Positions 7,610-16,744 of a DNA stretch of 64,000 nucleotides are shown here, piece by piece. Both the position numbers and the translations under genes were made by a program. The DNA is from Nonomuraea rhodomycinica (GTDB lineage Bacteria; Actinomycetota; Actinomycetes; Streptosporangiales; Streptosporangiaceae). The notes under the pieces were generated by a model. That model searched no databases and had not been told where the DNA came from. It saw nothing but the letters and a program-made list of their open reading frames with translations. Each line of letters opens with the position of its first letter. Position 1 is the stretch's first letter. The stretch covers positions 310,001 through 374,000 of the forward strand of contig NZ_JABWGO010000004.1 of NCBI RefSeq assembly GCF_013363995.1. Direction: 5' to 3'.

Positions 7610-9280
7610 TCAGCACTTGTACGTGAAGCTCGCCTTGTCGCTGCGCACCGGCCCCGGAGCCAGGATCCGGAGCGTGGCCGTCGCCTTGACCGTGGACTTC
7701 CCCTTGAGCGTCCACCGCAGCGGCACCTGGTACGAGGTCCGGTCGGAGGTGGTGCGCAGGGTCTGCTTGACGACCTCCTTGTCGAGGTTCTTGCGCCATT
7801 CGTACTGGATCTCGCCCACGCCGCCGTTGGTCACGATGGTGCCGGTGACCACGACGGCGCTGTCGCAGCCCTGCGTCTTCTTCGGCGCGGCGACGTCCAC
7901 CGACGCGACGGCCAGCTCCGGCCCGCCGCCGCCCAGCCTGAGCCAGGCCAGGATCGCGCCCGCGACGACCACCGCGAACAGCGCCGCGGCCAGGACCGTG
8001 CGGCGGCGCCGGGCCCGCGAGGCGCGGGCGGCGCGTACGCCGTGGACGGTCGGCTCCTCCCTGCCCTCGCGCCAGATCCGCTCGGCGGGGGTCTCGGTGC
8101 GCTGCTCGTGCGTGTCCACGCCGGGACCGAACCGCATCGGCGCCGCACCCTGGGCCGGCCCGCCGTGGGCCCCGCCCTGCTCGTGAGCCGCGCCCTGGCC
8201 GTAGGCTCCGCCCTGCTCGTACGGCCCGCCCTGCTCGTAGGGCCCGCCGTGCTCGTACGCGCCCTGCTCGGGGCCGCCGTACGGTGCTCCCTGCGCGGGC
8301 CCTCCGTGGGGCACGGGGGAGCGGCCGGGCACGTGCAGGAGCGTGACGATGTCGCCCTCGTCCACCGGCGCCGGCGGGTACGGCAGTGCCCGCGGCGGCG
8401 CCTGGGCGAACGCCGAACGTCCGCGGGCCGCCTGGGCCAGCCGCTCACGGCTGATCGTCCCGCCCGGAAGCGCGCCACGGCCCGCGAGCAGCGTGTCACG
8501 CGCGGCCGCCAGTCCCTGGGTGGTCGCCGTGGCAGCCGCATGTTCGAAGAGCTGGGCGGCCGCCGGCGCGTCGCGCGTCGAGGCCGCCAGCGCGCGCGCC
8601 AGCGCGGCCCACGACTCCGCGTCCCGCGCGGGCGGTGAGACCTGGCCGCGGATCGCGTCGCTGAGCCCGCGCTCCGACAGCAGGGCGCCGCCGTCGGCCG
8701 CGATGACCACGGTCCCCGGGTGCAGCGAGCCGTGCGTCACCCCGGAGGCGTGCAGCGCCAGCAGCGTCTGCGCCGTCTCCAGCAACACCGACGCGGCGCC
8801 ACCCGGATCGACCAGGCCCGCCCCATGCTGAGCCGACCCGATACCGCCCTGACCCGCCGCATGAGGCGCCGACCCGGTACCGCCCTGGCCCGCCGCATGT
8901 GGCGCCGACCCGGTACCGGCCGGACCCCCGCCGCGCGGCGCCGGCGCGGCGCCCGGGCCGGCGGACGCCGCCCCCAGCAGGTCGGCCAGCGTGGGGCTGA
9001 CCGCCTGCGCGGTGAGCAGCCACACCTGCTCGCCGGCGGCCACCACGTCCGCCACCGGGATCAGGCCGCCGAGCCCGCCCAGCACCAGCCTCTGGTCGGC
9101 CATGACCGTGGCCACGACCCGGTCGCGCACCCCCGGCAGCCCGACCACCCTCGGGTCGAAGAGCAGCGCCCCCGCCCGGCGGCCGTCCGGCGAGATCGCG
9201 TCGATCCAGTTGCCGACCTCGGTGATCCAGGTGTGTTCGGTGAGCCGGAAGCCGGCGATGCCGTCCCTGGCGTTCTCCAT
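7610..9280 (-). CDS. Transmembrane pseudokinase with Cys-bounded outside module
   Basis: 556 residues from ATG 9280 (GGGG upstream), 20 bases after the kinase stop, so probably one operon. The N-terminal half resembles a kinase fold but lacks the Gly loop and VAxK lysine; the catalytic loop reads THGSLHPGTVVIAADGG where an active kinase has HRDxKxxN, and DFG is absent. Two low-complexity linkers interrupt it: GTGSAPHAAGQGG repeats (DNA about 8822-8925) and YEQGGP repeats (about 8160-8280). One membrane segment follows RARRRR (VLAAALFAVVVAGAILAWL). The outside end (GCDSAVVVTGTI ... ASFTYKC) is a ~90-residue beta-rich module bounded by two Cys. Inference: a regulatory partner of the upstream kinase. 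Confidence 0.8.
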   Translation of the reverse strand: MENARDGIAGFRLTEHTWITEVGNWIDAISPDGRRAGALLFDPRVVGLPGVRDRVVATVMADQRLVLGGLGGLIPVADVVAAGEQVWLLTAQAVSPTLADLLGAASAGPGAAPAPRGGGPAGTGSAPHAAGQGGTGSAPHAAGQGGIGSAQHGAGLVDPGGAASVLLETAQTLLALHASGVTHGSLHPGTVVIAADGGALLSERGLSDAIRGQVSPPARDAESWAALARALAASTRDAPAAAQLFEHAAATATTQGLAAARDTLLAGRGALPGGTISRERLAQAARGRSAFAQAPPRALPYPPAPVDEGDIVTLLHVPGRSPVPHGGPAQGAPYGGPEQGAYEHGGPYEQGGPYEQGGAYGQGAAHEQGGAHGGPAQGAAPMRFGPGVDTHEQRTETPAERIWREGREEPTVHGVRAARASRARRRRTVLAAALFAVVVAGAILAWLRLGGGGPELAVASVDVAAPKKTQGCDSAVVVTGTIVTNGGVGEIQYEWRKNLDKEVVKQTLRTTSDRTSYQVPLRWTLKGKSTVKATATLRILAPGPVRSDKASFTYKC

Positions 9281-9300
9281 CCCCGTAGCCCCCCGACCCG

Positions 9301-11004
9301 TCAGCGCTTCCTCCGGTGCCGCCCCGCCATGCGGCGCCTCACCGCAAGTGTGACCGGAACGGCTCCCCACGTCACCAGCCCGGCCGCGAGCAGCGCGCCC
9401 GCCGCGCCGTCCCGCTCCTCCGGAAGCGCGCGCGGGACCTCGCCGTCGCCGACGGTCGGCTCACCCCCGGTGGGCCCGCCGACCGTGGGCTGGCCCTCGC
9501 CGCCGTCCCCTCCGCTGGGGGAGGGCTCGACCGTCTGGGACGGCGGTGTGCGGGTCGGCATGGACAAGGTCGGCTGCGGGCTCGTGGCCGGGGGCGAGGA
9601 CGGCCGCGGCGCGGTCGTGACGCCGTCCTGGTCGCCGGCGGTGGCCAGCACCTGCGGCTCGTCCGAGGCGGTCGGGGTGGGCGTCCTGGTCGCCCGCGTC
9701 CGCGTCGGGGTGGGGGTCACCTTCGGCGTGCGGCGCGGGCTCGGGGTGGGCGTCACGGTCTTCGTCCGCACCGGGGCGGCGGTCGCCGTCGGCTCGGTCG
9801 CCGGGGTGTCCTCGGCCGTGGGCGTCGGGTCCTCCGTGGGTTCCTTCGTCGGCTTCTCGGACGGTTCGTCCGACGGCTCGTCGGAGGGCTCGTCGAGGCC
9901 CGGGTCCCCGGCGGCGGGCGAGGCCGTGGTGGGCGTCACCGTCGTGATCTGCGCCCGCAGGGTCGTGTCGCTGTCGAACACGTTGACCGCCACCAGCGCC
10001 ACGCCGACCAGCACGCCGACGCAGGCCGTACCGATGACGATCTTCGACGACAGCTTGGCCAGCAGCCGCGACGGCTCGGGGAAGCGGGTCTCGGCCAGCG
10101 AGGTCTGCGCCTCGGCCGCGGGCTCCGGCGGGTTCGGGAACAGCGCCAGCAGCAGCGCCGCCAGGCTCGACAGGCGGCGGCGTCCGCGCTCCTCCCAACC
10201 GGCGCCGTACGCCTCGGCCGCCACGGCCTCCAGCTCCGTCAGGAACGCCTCGGCGGACGGTGGCCGCTCGGTGGCGTCCTTGGCCAGGCCCCGCCGGACC
10301 AGCTCCTGCAGCGGCGCCGGAACCTCCTCGATCGGCGGCTGCGCGCTCTGGTGCTGCCGGGCGAGCGCGGCCATGTTCGTGGCGCGGAACGGCCGGGTGC
10401 CGGTCAGGCACTCGAAGAAGACCACGGTGGCGGCGTACACGTCGGTGGACGGCGCGGCGGGCGCGCCCGACCACTGCTCGGGCGCCATGTACGGCGGGGT
10501 GCCGGCGGCCGCGGCCTCGTCCCCGGCCCGTGCCGCGATGCCGAAGTCGACCAGCTTGCTCGCCCCGTCGCCCTGGACCATGACGTTCTCGGGCTTGAAG
10601 TCGCGGTGGACCACGCCGATGGCGTGCGCGGCGGCCAGCCCCTTCAGCGAGCCCTTGAGCACCGTCAGCGCGGCCTCGGGACCCGTCGGGCCCTCGGACC
10701 TGAGCAGCTGGCGCAGGGACACGCCGTTGACCAGCTCCATCACGATCGCCGCGCCGGCGCCGGTCTCGACGTAGTCGATCAGGCGGGCGTTGTACGGGCT
10801 GCGCAGCGTCCCGAGCAGCCGGGCCTCGTGCCGGAATCGCGCGACGAACCCCACGTCGGACCTGAGCTCGTCGGACAGGTACTTCACGGCGACCTCGGCG
10901 CCGTCGTGCTCACGCCGCGCCAGCACCACCCGGCCGGCGGCTCCGCTGCCCAGCTCTCGTACGGTGCGGTACCCGGGGACCTCCCACAGCGCACCACCGT
11001 TCAT
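9301..11004 (-). CDS. Transmembrane serine/threonine protein kinase (STPK 1)
   Basis: 567 residues from ATG 11004, with AGAGGAG 5 bases upstream; an earlier in-frame start at 11052 lacks support. Complete Hanks kinase: Gly loop GSGAAGRV (19-26), Lys41 in VAVKYL, HRDFKPEN with Asp135, DFG with Asp153, and GTPPYMAPEQ. Membrane segment around residue 325 (KIVIGTACVGVLVGVALVAV), then a Pro/Thr/Asp-rich outside stalk with DEPSDEPSDEPSEKP repeats. The C-terminus has a second hydrophobic stretch (LLAAGLVTWGAVPVTLAV) and an Arg-rich tail, so the stalk may be held at both ends. Established: such kinases phosphorylate cytoplasmic partners in response to outside cues. The ligand is unknown. Upstream of the pseudokinase in a likely operon. 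Confidence 0.92.
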   Translation of the reverse strand: MNGGALWEVPGYRTVRELGSGAAGRVVLARREHDGAEVAVKYLSDELRSDVGFVARFRHEARLLGTLRSPYNARLIDYVETGAGAAIVMELVNGVSLRQLLRSEGPTGPEAALTVLKGSLKGLAAAHAIGVVHRDFKPENVMVQGDGASKLVDFGIAARAGDEAAAAGTPPYMAPEQWSGAPAAPSTDVYAATVVFFECLTGTRPFRATNMAALARQHQSAQPPIEEVPAPLQELVRRGLAKDATERPPSAEAFLTELEAVAAEAYGAGWEERGRRRLSSLAALLLALFPNPPEPAAEAQTSLAETRFPEPSRLLAKLSSKIVIGTACVGVLVGVALVAVNVFDSDTTLRAQITTVTPTTASPAAGDPGLDEPSDEPSDEPSEKPTKEPTEDPTPTAEDTPATEPTATAAPVRTKTVTPTPSPRRTPKVTPTPTRTRATRTPTPTASDEPQVLATAGDQDGVTTAPRPSSPPATSPQPTLSMPTRTPPSQTVEPSPSGGDGGEGQPTVGGPTGGEPTVGDGEVPRALPEERDGAAGALLAAGLVTWGAVPVTLAVRRRMAGRHRRKR

Positions 11005-11707
11005 AACGGTCTCCTCTGCACACTTCCGGGCCCCCACCCTGAACAAACGCACCGTAGCTTAACCAGCGGCAAACGCTTTCTGGGCCTGGTTATCCCTATA
11101 AGTCGGAAATCACAATCTCGCACCACGCACACCCTCCGCCATCCGACAACCAGGAAGCCCGCCCACACCGCTGTCTCGCGCCTTCCTCCCCCCGCCCGCG
11201 GCCGTCCCACGACCTCGCTCCCCACCCGGCGACCTCACCCGGCCACCACTCACCCGGGCCGCCTCCGCGGTCACGCCGGGTCGGGCCGCGTCGGCACGGG
11301 CCGTCGGGAGCGACGAGGGCTGCGCCTGGCCGAGTCGTGCCCCGCCAAGTCGTGTCGCGCCCAAGCCACGATGAGCCGCGCCCTGCCAAGCCGCGCCGCG
11401 CCGCGTCCGGCCAAGCCGTGCGCCAAGCTCCCAAGTCGCACCGGGACGCGCTCCGCCCGGCCAAGCCCCGCCCCGACGGGCCAAGCTCCACCCCGGCGCC
11501 GGCACGGCCGGGTGGAGCGACGAGGGGCTGCGGCTGGGCGCGGGCTGGCGACGGTGGGGAGCCGGGCGTGGGGAGCGGCGCCGGCCCGCGCCTCGGCCCG
11601 CACACGCTCTCGGACTCGGCGCCCCGTGGTCGCGAGGCGGGTCGGCGGGGGAGCGCACGGGCCTCGGGGCGTTCGCTGGACGAGGTATGTGACCCGATGC
11701 CGTGTGG
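11005..11707. other. 703-base intergenic region with degenerate CCAAG repeats
   Basis: No convincing gene. From about 11325 to 11500 a short motif of the form CCAAGYCGYGC recurs many times with variation (for example GCCAAGTCGTG, CCAAGCCGCGC, CCAAGCCGTGC). The segment next to the STPK 1 start (11041-11110) is AT-richer (GGTTATCCCTATAAGTCGG) and probably holds its promoter, but no -35/-10 pair can be fixed. Confidence 0.55.
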
Positions 11708-14242
11708 TCAGCGCGGCTCCCCAGGAGCGGGCTGGTCGCCGCTCGGCTCCTCGCGGGGCGACGGCGTCGCGGACGGGGTGGACCTGGGCGGCGGGTCGGC
11801 GGACGGCTCCTGGCTCGGCTCCTCCTCCGGTTCGCACTCCGGCGTGACGCCGCTCGCCTGGGCGCCGCCCCCCGTCGCGCGCGGTTGCGTCGTCGCCCGT
11901 ACGACCCAGCGGGCCCCGCACGGCACCTCGCCGAACGCGTGGCTCAGCGTACGGGTGTACGCCGTGTCGCCCGACAACGTCACCAGCTCGGTGTGCTGCC
12001 TCCCCCCGACCGAGAACGTGACCGACAGCCGTACCGGACGCTCGTTCAGGGTCGAGACCGTGACCACGGCCACGGCGCCGCCCCGGCCGTCGACGGCGGC
12101 CCGCGCGATCGACACCCGGCGGACGCCGGGCGGGCAGGCCACCCGGGTCCGCGCGCTCGCCTGCTCGTCGCCCGCCGTGACCGCCACGGACACGGTCGCG
12201 TCGCACGGCCGCGTCCTGAAGCCCTGGTCGAACGAGCGAGCGTAGGAGGTGCGCCCGGTCAGCGTGGCGGTCCTGCTGCCGACGGTGTCGCCGTTCAGCG
12301 CGAACCTGACCCGCACCGGGACGTCACCCGTGCCGCTCGTCGTCACCCGCACCCGCGCGGTGGCCTCGTCGCCCGGCGAGGGCGCCATGTCCAGCGACAC
12401 CCGCAGCCCCGTCACGCTCGTGGGGCACGGCGGCACGTTCAGCGTGGCCGTCCGGGCGCCCCCGGGCGCGGCCGGGGTGGTGGCGACGGTCAGCGTGACG
12501 GTCCTGCCGCAGGGACGCTCGGCCAGCGTGTGGCTGAGGGCGCGGGTGTACGACAGGGCGCCGCCGAGCCTCAGCCGTTCCGTGTGGACGGGGTCGCCCG
12601 CGACCGCCCAGGTGGCGGTGAGGCCGACGGGCGCCGTGCCGCTGGCGCGGACCGTGACCGTGGCGCCGGCGGCGGCGTCCTCACCCACCGTGAGGTCGCC
12701 GACGGCCAGCGCCGCCACCGAGACCGGCGGCACCGGCGTGGGCGTCAGCGTGACCGGAGGCCGGGTGGTGGGCGGGAAGGGGGTCGGCGTGGTGGTGACC
12801 GGAGGTCGGGTCGTGGGTGGGAACGGGGTCGGCGTGCTGGTCACCGGGGGTCGGGTGGTGGGCGGGAAGGGCGTAGGCGTGATCGTTCGAGGGGGACGCG
12901 GGGTGGGAGACAGCGTCGTCGGCGGCTGCGTGACCGGGGCCTGGGTGGTGGGCGGCGGCGTCGCCCGCTGCGTGGTGCGGGTGGGCCGCGGGGTCGGTGT
13001 CCGATCGCGGGTGGCCGGCGTCGTGGGGCCGTCGCCGGTCGGCGGGACGATCGCGGGCCGGGTCGCGCTCTCCGGCGGTTCGGGGCTCGGGGTCGCGCTG
13101 TCCGTGGCCCCCACCGGCGTGGCGGGCGGCGAGACCAGCTCGGCGGGCCCGGGGGAGTCCGACGGCGCGGCGGCGGCCACGTCGAACGGCTTCGGCAGCC
13201 GGTCCCGGCTCGCCAGCACGAACACCGCCGCGACCGCCACCACGACGGCCAGGCCGGCGCCCGCGGCCATCCGCGCCGCGTTGTGCCGCGCGGCCCGAGC
13301 CAAGGCGCGGCCCAGCCCGTGCCCGCCCCGGAACACGGTTCGCGCCAGCGACGTGCCGGCCTGCGCGGGCGGCGTCTGCGGCGTCGGGAGCAGCAGGGCG
13401 AGCAGCGCGACCAGCCCGGCCAGCCGCCGCCTGCCGCGCTCCTCCCAGTCCTCGCCGTACGCGGCCCGCGCGGTCTCCTCCAGCTCCGCCACGAACGCCT
13501 CGGCGCTGCGCGGCCGCTCGGCCGGGTCCTTGGCCAGGCCGCGCATGATCAGCTCGCGCACCGGCTCGGGCGCGTCCTGGACCGGGATCGGCGCGTACAC
13601 GTGCTGGTAGCCGAGCACGCTCGGCTCGGTCGAGCGGTAGGGCCGGTGACCGGTCAGGCACTCGAAGAAGACGGCCGTGGCCGCGTACACGTCGGTCGCG
13701 GGGGAGGCGGGGGCGCCGGCCCACAGCTCCGGAGCCATGTACGGGGGCGTCCCCTCGGGACGCGAGGCCGAGCCCTCCCGTACGGCGATGCCGAAGTCGA
13801 CGAGCTTGCTCACCCCGTCGTCGCGGACGATGACGTTCTCCGGCTTGTAGTCCTTGTGGACCAGGCGCAGCCGGTGCGCCCGCGCGAGGCCGAGCAGCGA
13901 CCCCTTCAGCACGGCCAGCGCCGCCTCCGGCCCCGTCGTGCCGTTCTCGCGCAGCAGCGCCCGCAGCGACACGCCGTTGACCAGCTCCATCACGATGGCG
14001 GCGCCGTCATGGTCCTGGACGTACTCCCACATCGTGGCGATGTGCGGGTCGCGCAGGGTGACGAGCAGGCGCGCCTCCGACTGGAAGCGCGCGAGGGACT
14101 CGGGGTCGCGCCGTAACTCCTCGGAGAGGTACTTGATGGCGACCTTGACGCCCGTCTCGTCGTGGACGGCCAGCACGACTCTGCCGCTGCCGCCCGACCC
14201 GAGCTGCTTGACCTGCGTGTAACCGGGAGCGCTCCACTCCAT
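11708..14242 (-). CDS. Transmembrane serine/threonine protein kinase (STPK 2)
   Basis: 844 residues from ATG 14242 (GGGAGAGG upstream). Full kinase: LGSGGSGRV (14-22), Lys37 in VAIKYL, HKDYKPEN with Asp131 (Lys replaces the usual Arg of HRD), DFG with Asp149, and GTPPYMAPEL. One membrane segment (AAGAGLAVVVAVAAVFVL), then a Pro/Thr stalk with a 16-residue repeat (TPTPFPPTTRPPVT). The C-terminus holds three ~90-residue beta modules, each with the pattern Y(T/A)R(A/T/S)(L/F)..(T/A/G)F and a Cys-rich end (RPCGRTV, RPCDATV, VPCGARW). Closely related to STPK 1 in the kinase part but with a much larger outside region. Inference: a cell-envelope sensor kinase. Confidence 0.92.
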   Translation of the reverse strand: MEWSAPGYTQVKQLGSGGSGRVVLAVHDETGVKVAIKYLSEELRRDPESLARFQSEARLLVTLRDPHIATMWEYVQDHDGAAIVMELVNGVSLRALLRENGTTGPEAALAVLKGSLLGLARAHRLRLVHKDYKPENVIVRDDGVSKLVDFGIAVREGSASRPEGTPPYMAPELWAGAPASPATDVYAATAVFFECLTGHRPYRSTEPSVLGYQHVYAPIPVQDAPEPVRELIMRGLAKDPAERPRSAEAFVAELEETARAAYGEDWEERGRRRLAGLVALLALLLPTPQTPPAQAGTSLARTVFRGGHGLGRALARAARHNAARMAAGAGLAVVVAVAAVFVLASRDRLPKPFDVAAAAPSDSPGPAELVSPPATPVGATDSATPSPEPPESATRPAIVPPTGDGPTTPATRDRTPTPRPTRTTQRATPPPTTQAPVTQPPTTLSPTPRPPRTITPTPFPPTTRPPVTSTPTPFPPTTRPPVTTTPTPFPPTTRPPVTLTPTPVPPVSVAALAVGDLTVGEDAAAGATVTVRASGTAPVGLTATWAVAGDPVHTERLRLGGALSYTRALSHTLAERPCGRTVTLTVATTPAAPGGARTATLNVPPCPTSVTGLRVSLDMAPSPGDEATARVRVTTSGTGDVPVRVRFALNGDTVGSRTATLTGRTSYARSFDQGFRTRPCDATVSVAVTAGDEQASARTRVACPPGVRRVSIARAAVDGRGGAVAVVTVSTLNERPVRLSVTFSVGGRQHTELVTLSGDTAYTRTLSHAFGEVPCGARWVVRATTQPRATGGGAQASGVTPECEPEEEPSQEPSADPPPRSTPSATPSPREEPSGDQPAPGEPR
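12733..12880. repeat. Tandem 48-bp in-gene repeat in STPK 2 stalk
   Basis: About three copies of a 48-bp unit encode TPTPFPPTTRPPV plus linker residues in the outside stalk of the kinase. Units differ at a few third positions. Copy number likely varies between strains. Confidence 0.7.
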
Positions 14243-14327
14243 TTGCCTCTCCCATCAGGAGCCGGCCCACCTGATGAGACGCGTGATCTAGGAGGATGGT
14301 TTGCCAGGTGGTTCCTGATTCATGGAA

Positions 14328-14996
14328 CTACCGACGGCCGCCGATGTGAACAGGCACATCGATACCTTCTCGGAGCGCCGCGTCGGGCACCGGGGTCCCC
14401 CACTGCGTGACCAGGGGGAGCACGCCGGCCCAGACGGGCAGGTCGTAGTCCTCCTCCTCGTCCACCGGGCCGCCTCGGCGGATCTTGACCGACGCCTCGT
14501 CCAGCGGCAGGGCCAGCACGGCCGTCTTGGCCAGCTCCTTGCGGTTCGGGAGCCGGGCGTAGTCCCACTGGCCGGGGGCGAGCCGTTCGGTCAGCACGCG
14601 CAGGCCGGTCAGCCGCTCCTCCTCGCCGGTCACCAGCCGCGCCCGGCCGTAGATCATGGCCGAGCGGTAGTTGACGGAGTGGTGGAACACCGAGCGGGCC
14701 AGCACGATCCCGTCCAGGTGGGTCACGGTGACGCACACGTCGCTCTCCTCGGTGGCCCGCAGCGAGCGGGCGCCGGTGGAGCCGTGCAGGTAGAGCGTGT
14801 CGCCGTCGCGTCCGTAGCCGGTCGGCACCACCATCGGGCCGCCGTCGGCCACGACGCCGAGATGGCAGATCAGCCCGGCGTCCAGGATGTCGTACAGGTC
14901 GCCGCGGTCGTCGCTGGCGCGCTCCTTCGAGCGGCCGAGCCGGGTACGGGGCGTGGAGGAGAGCGGTGTGCCGGTGGGCGACGTGGTGAAGGCCAT
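14328..14996 (-). CDS. Pyridoxamine 5'-phosphate oxidase-family flavin protein (NimA-like)
   Basis: 222 residues. A split-barrel FMN-binding domain of the PNPOx/NimA kind: DDRGDLYDILDAGLICHLG, MVVPTGYGRDGDTLYLHGS, VCVTVTHLDGIVLARSVFHH, NYRSAMIYGRARLV, and a C-terminal VKIRRGGPVDEEEDYDLPVW. Members include flavin reductases and nitroimidazole-resistance proteins. It is divergent from a MocR/PdxR regulator with a shared 72-base intergenic region, suggesting control by that regulator. Exact substrate unknown. Confidence 0.9.
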   Translation of the reverse strand: MAFTTSPTGTPLSSTPRTRLGRSKERASDDRGDLYDILDAGLICHLGVVADGGPMVVPTGYGRDGDTLYLHGSTGARSLRATEESDVCVTVTHLDGIVLARSVFHHSVNYRSAMIYGRARLVTGEEERLTGLRVLTERLAPGQWDYARLPNRKELAKTAVLALPLDEASVKIRRGGPVDEEEDYDLPVWAGVLPLVTQWGTPVPDAALREGIDVPVHIGGRR

Positions 14997-15017
14997 GGAC
15001 GCGACGGTAGTCCGCGA

Positions 15018-15040
15018 GTGGACCTATCCTGTAGGGCCAC
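15018..15040. promoter_or_regulatory. Inverted repeat between flavin protein and MocR regulator
   Basis: GTGGACC (15018-15024) and GGGCCAC (15034-15040) form an interrupted dyad (GTGG.CC/GG.CCAC). Overlapping it are direct CCTATCC and CACTATCC elements. The position, in the centre of the divergent intergenic region, suits an operator for the MocR protein. Confidence 0.5.
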
Positions 15041-15068
15041 TATCCGTGCCTTCCTGGAGACCACTTCC

Positions 15069-16655
15069 GTGCGCAGCCTGCTCGACCTGCCCGTTTCACT
15101 GGAGCGGAACTCACCCGTGCCGCTCTCGGCCCAGCTCGCCGGGTGGCTGCGCCAGGCCATGCTGGCGGGCACGCTGGCGCCGGGGGAGCGGCTGCCGTCC
15201 TCGCGCGGGCTGGCCGGGCAGCTCGGGGTGAGCCGTACGGTGATCACGGAGGCGTACCAGCAGCTGTACGCGGAGGGGTGGCTGGAGGGCCGGCACGGGT
15301 CGGGCACGTTCGTGGCCGACCTGGAGGAGGCCCCTCCCGGCGCCCCGCCCGACCGGGCCCCTCGCTCCGTCGCCGCCCCGCCCGGCCGGGCCCCTCGCTC
15401 CGTCGCCGCCCCGCCCCTCGCCCCCGCCTCCTGGACCTCCGCGCCCGCCGCCCCTGCCGGTGGGACGGTGCGATCCGGCGGGACCGCGCCCGTGCCCGCC
15501 AGCGGGACGGGGCGGCCCGGGGTGACCGCGCCGTCCCACGGGCGGCCCGGGGTGACCGCGCCGAAGCCCGACCGCGTGCCGGGACCCGCCCCGAGGGCCC
15601 CGATCGACCTGCGGCCCGGCAAGCCCTGGGTGCGCGACTACGACGTCGCCGCCTGGAAGCGGGCCTGGCGCCGGGCCGCCGACCTGCCGCCCGGCGACTC
15701 GCCCGACCCGTACGGCCTGCCGCGCCTGCGCGAGCTGCTGGCCGGGCACCTGCGGCGGGCCAGGGCCGTGGCCGTCGGCCCGGAGAACATCATCGTCACC
15801 CGCGGCACCGGCAACGGCCTCGACCTGTGCGCGCTCGCCCTGCTCGGCGCCGGCACGCGCGCCGGCGTCGAGGACCCGGGCTACCACGTGGCCCGCACCG
15901 TGTTCGCCGCCCGGGGCGCCGAGGTCGTGCCGTGTCCGGTGGACGAGGACGGCGTGGTCTCCGACGGCCTGCCCGGCGACCTGCGCCTGCTCTACACAAC
16001 GCCCGCCCACCAGTACCCGCTGGGCGGGCGGCTGCCGATCCCGCGCCGCGAACGGCTGCTGGCCTGGGCCCGGCGCACCGGCGCGATGATCGTCGAGGAC
16101 GACTACGACGCGGAGTTCCGTTACGACGTCGCCCCGCTGCCCGCGCTGTACGGGCTCGACCCCTCCCGGGTGGTGCTGCTCGGCACGCTGTCGAAGACGC
16201 TGGCGCCGGACGTCGGCGTGGGCTGGCTGGTCGGGCCGCCCGAGCTGGTGGACCGCATCGCGGGGCTCCGCCGGGCGGTGGCCGACCGCACGAGCGGACC
16301 GGTGCAGCAGGCCGTCGCCACCTTGATCGAACGCGGCGACCTCGACCGTCACCTGCGCCGGATGCGCCTGGAGTACGCCCGTCGCCGGGCCGCCGTGGTC
16401 GAGATCCTGGGTCCGCTCTGCCGGCTGCGCGGCGACACGGCGGGCCTGCACGTGCTGGCCGAGCTGCCGCCGGGCGCGATCGGCCGCGTGGTGGAACGGG
16501 CCGCCGAGCGGGGCGTGCTGCTGGACGAGCCGGAGCGCCACCGGCACCGGCCGGGCGCGCCGTTCGGCCTGGTCATCGGGTACGGCTCGGCGTCACTGCC
16601 GGACGTGCGCCGCGCCTGCCGCGTCGTAGCCGACCTGATCAGCCGCCCGAGCTGA
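15069..16655 (+). CDS. MocR/PdxR-type GntR regulator with aminotransferase-like domain
   Basis: About 528 residues from GTG 15069. The open frame continues far upstream through the divergent gene, but family similarity starts here. N-terminal GntR winged helix: VPLSAQLAGWLRQAML, LPSSRGLAGQLGVSRTVI, EGWLEGRHGSGTF. Residues ~80-175 are an unusually long Ala/Pro/Arg/Gly linker with near-repeats (PGRAPRSVAAPP, RPGVTAP). The class I aminotransferase fold follows, with IVEDDYDAEFRYD and the PLP lysine in LLGTLSKTLAP. Established: MocR proteins bind PLP and often control vitamin B6 or amine metabolism. Its divergent neighbour is probably its target. Confidence 0.9.
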   Translation: MRSLLDLPVSLERNSPVPLSAQLAGWLRQAMLAGTLAPGERLPSSRGLAGQLGVSRTVITEAYQQLYAEGWLEGRHGSGTFVADLEEAPPGAPPDRAPRSVAAPPGRAPRSVAAPPLAPASWTSAPAAPAGGTVRSGGTAPVPASGTGRPGVTAPSHGRPGVTAPKPDRVPGPAPRAPIDLRPGKPWVRDYDVAAWKRAWRRAADLPPGDSPDPYGLPRLRELLAGHLRRARAVAVGPENIIVTRGTGNGLDLCALALLGAGTRAGVEDPGYHVARTVFAARGAEVVPCPVDEDGVVSDGLPGDLRLLYTTPAHQYPLGGRLPIPRRERLLAWARRTGAMIVEDDYDAEFRYDVAPLPALYGLDPSRVVLLGTLSKTLAPDVGVGWLVGPPELVDRIAGLRRAVADRTSGPVQQAVATLIERGDLDRHLRRMRLEYARRRAAVVEILGPLCRLRGDTAGLHVLAELPPGAIGRVVERAAERGVLLDEPERHRHRPGAPFGLVIGYGSASLPDVRRACRVVADLISRPS

Positions 16656-16722
16656 TCAGCCGCCCGACCCGATCAGCCGCCCGACCCGATCAGTCCGACC
16701 TGATCACGCGGCCGGGCTGATC
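16635..16722. repeat. GATCAG/CCGCCCGAC tandem repeats after MocR gene
   Basis: About five degenerate 15-17-bp units (CTGATCAGCCGCCCGAG, CTGATCAGCCGCCCGAC, CCGATCAGCCGCCCGAC, then shorter ones) overlap the MocR gene end and its stop codon and fill the gap to the next gene. They closely resemble the repeats at 4785-4861. Confidence 0.65.
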
Positions 16723-16744
16723 GGTGGTGGCTCAGGAAAGGTCG

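Noticed and set aside
11096..11658. Open frames in the inter-kinase region
   Set aside because: Low-complexity translations of the CCAAG repeats with no start signals or similarity.
14322..15068. Upstream extension of the MocR frame
   Set aside because: Runs antisense through the flavin-protein gene; regulator similarity begins at 15069.
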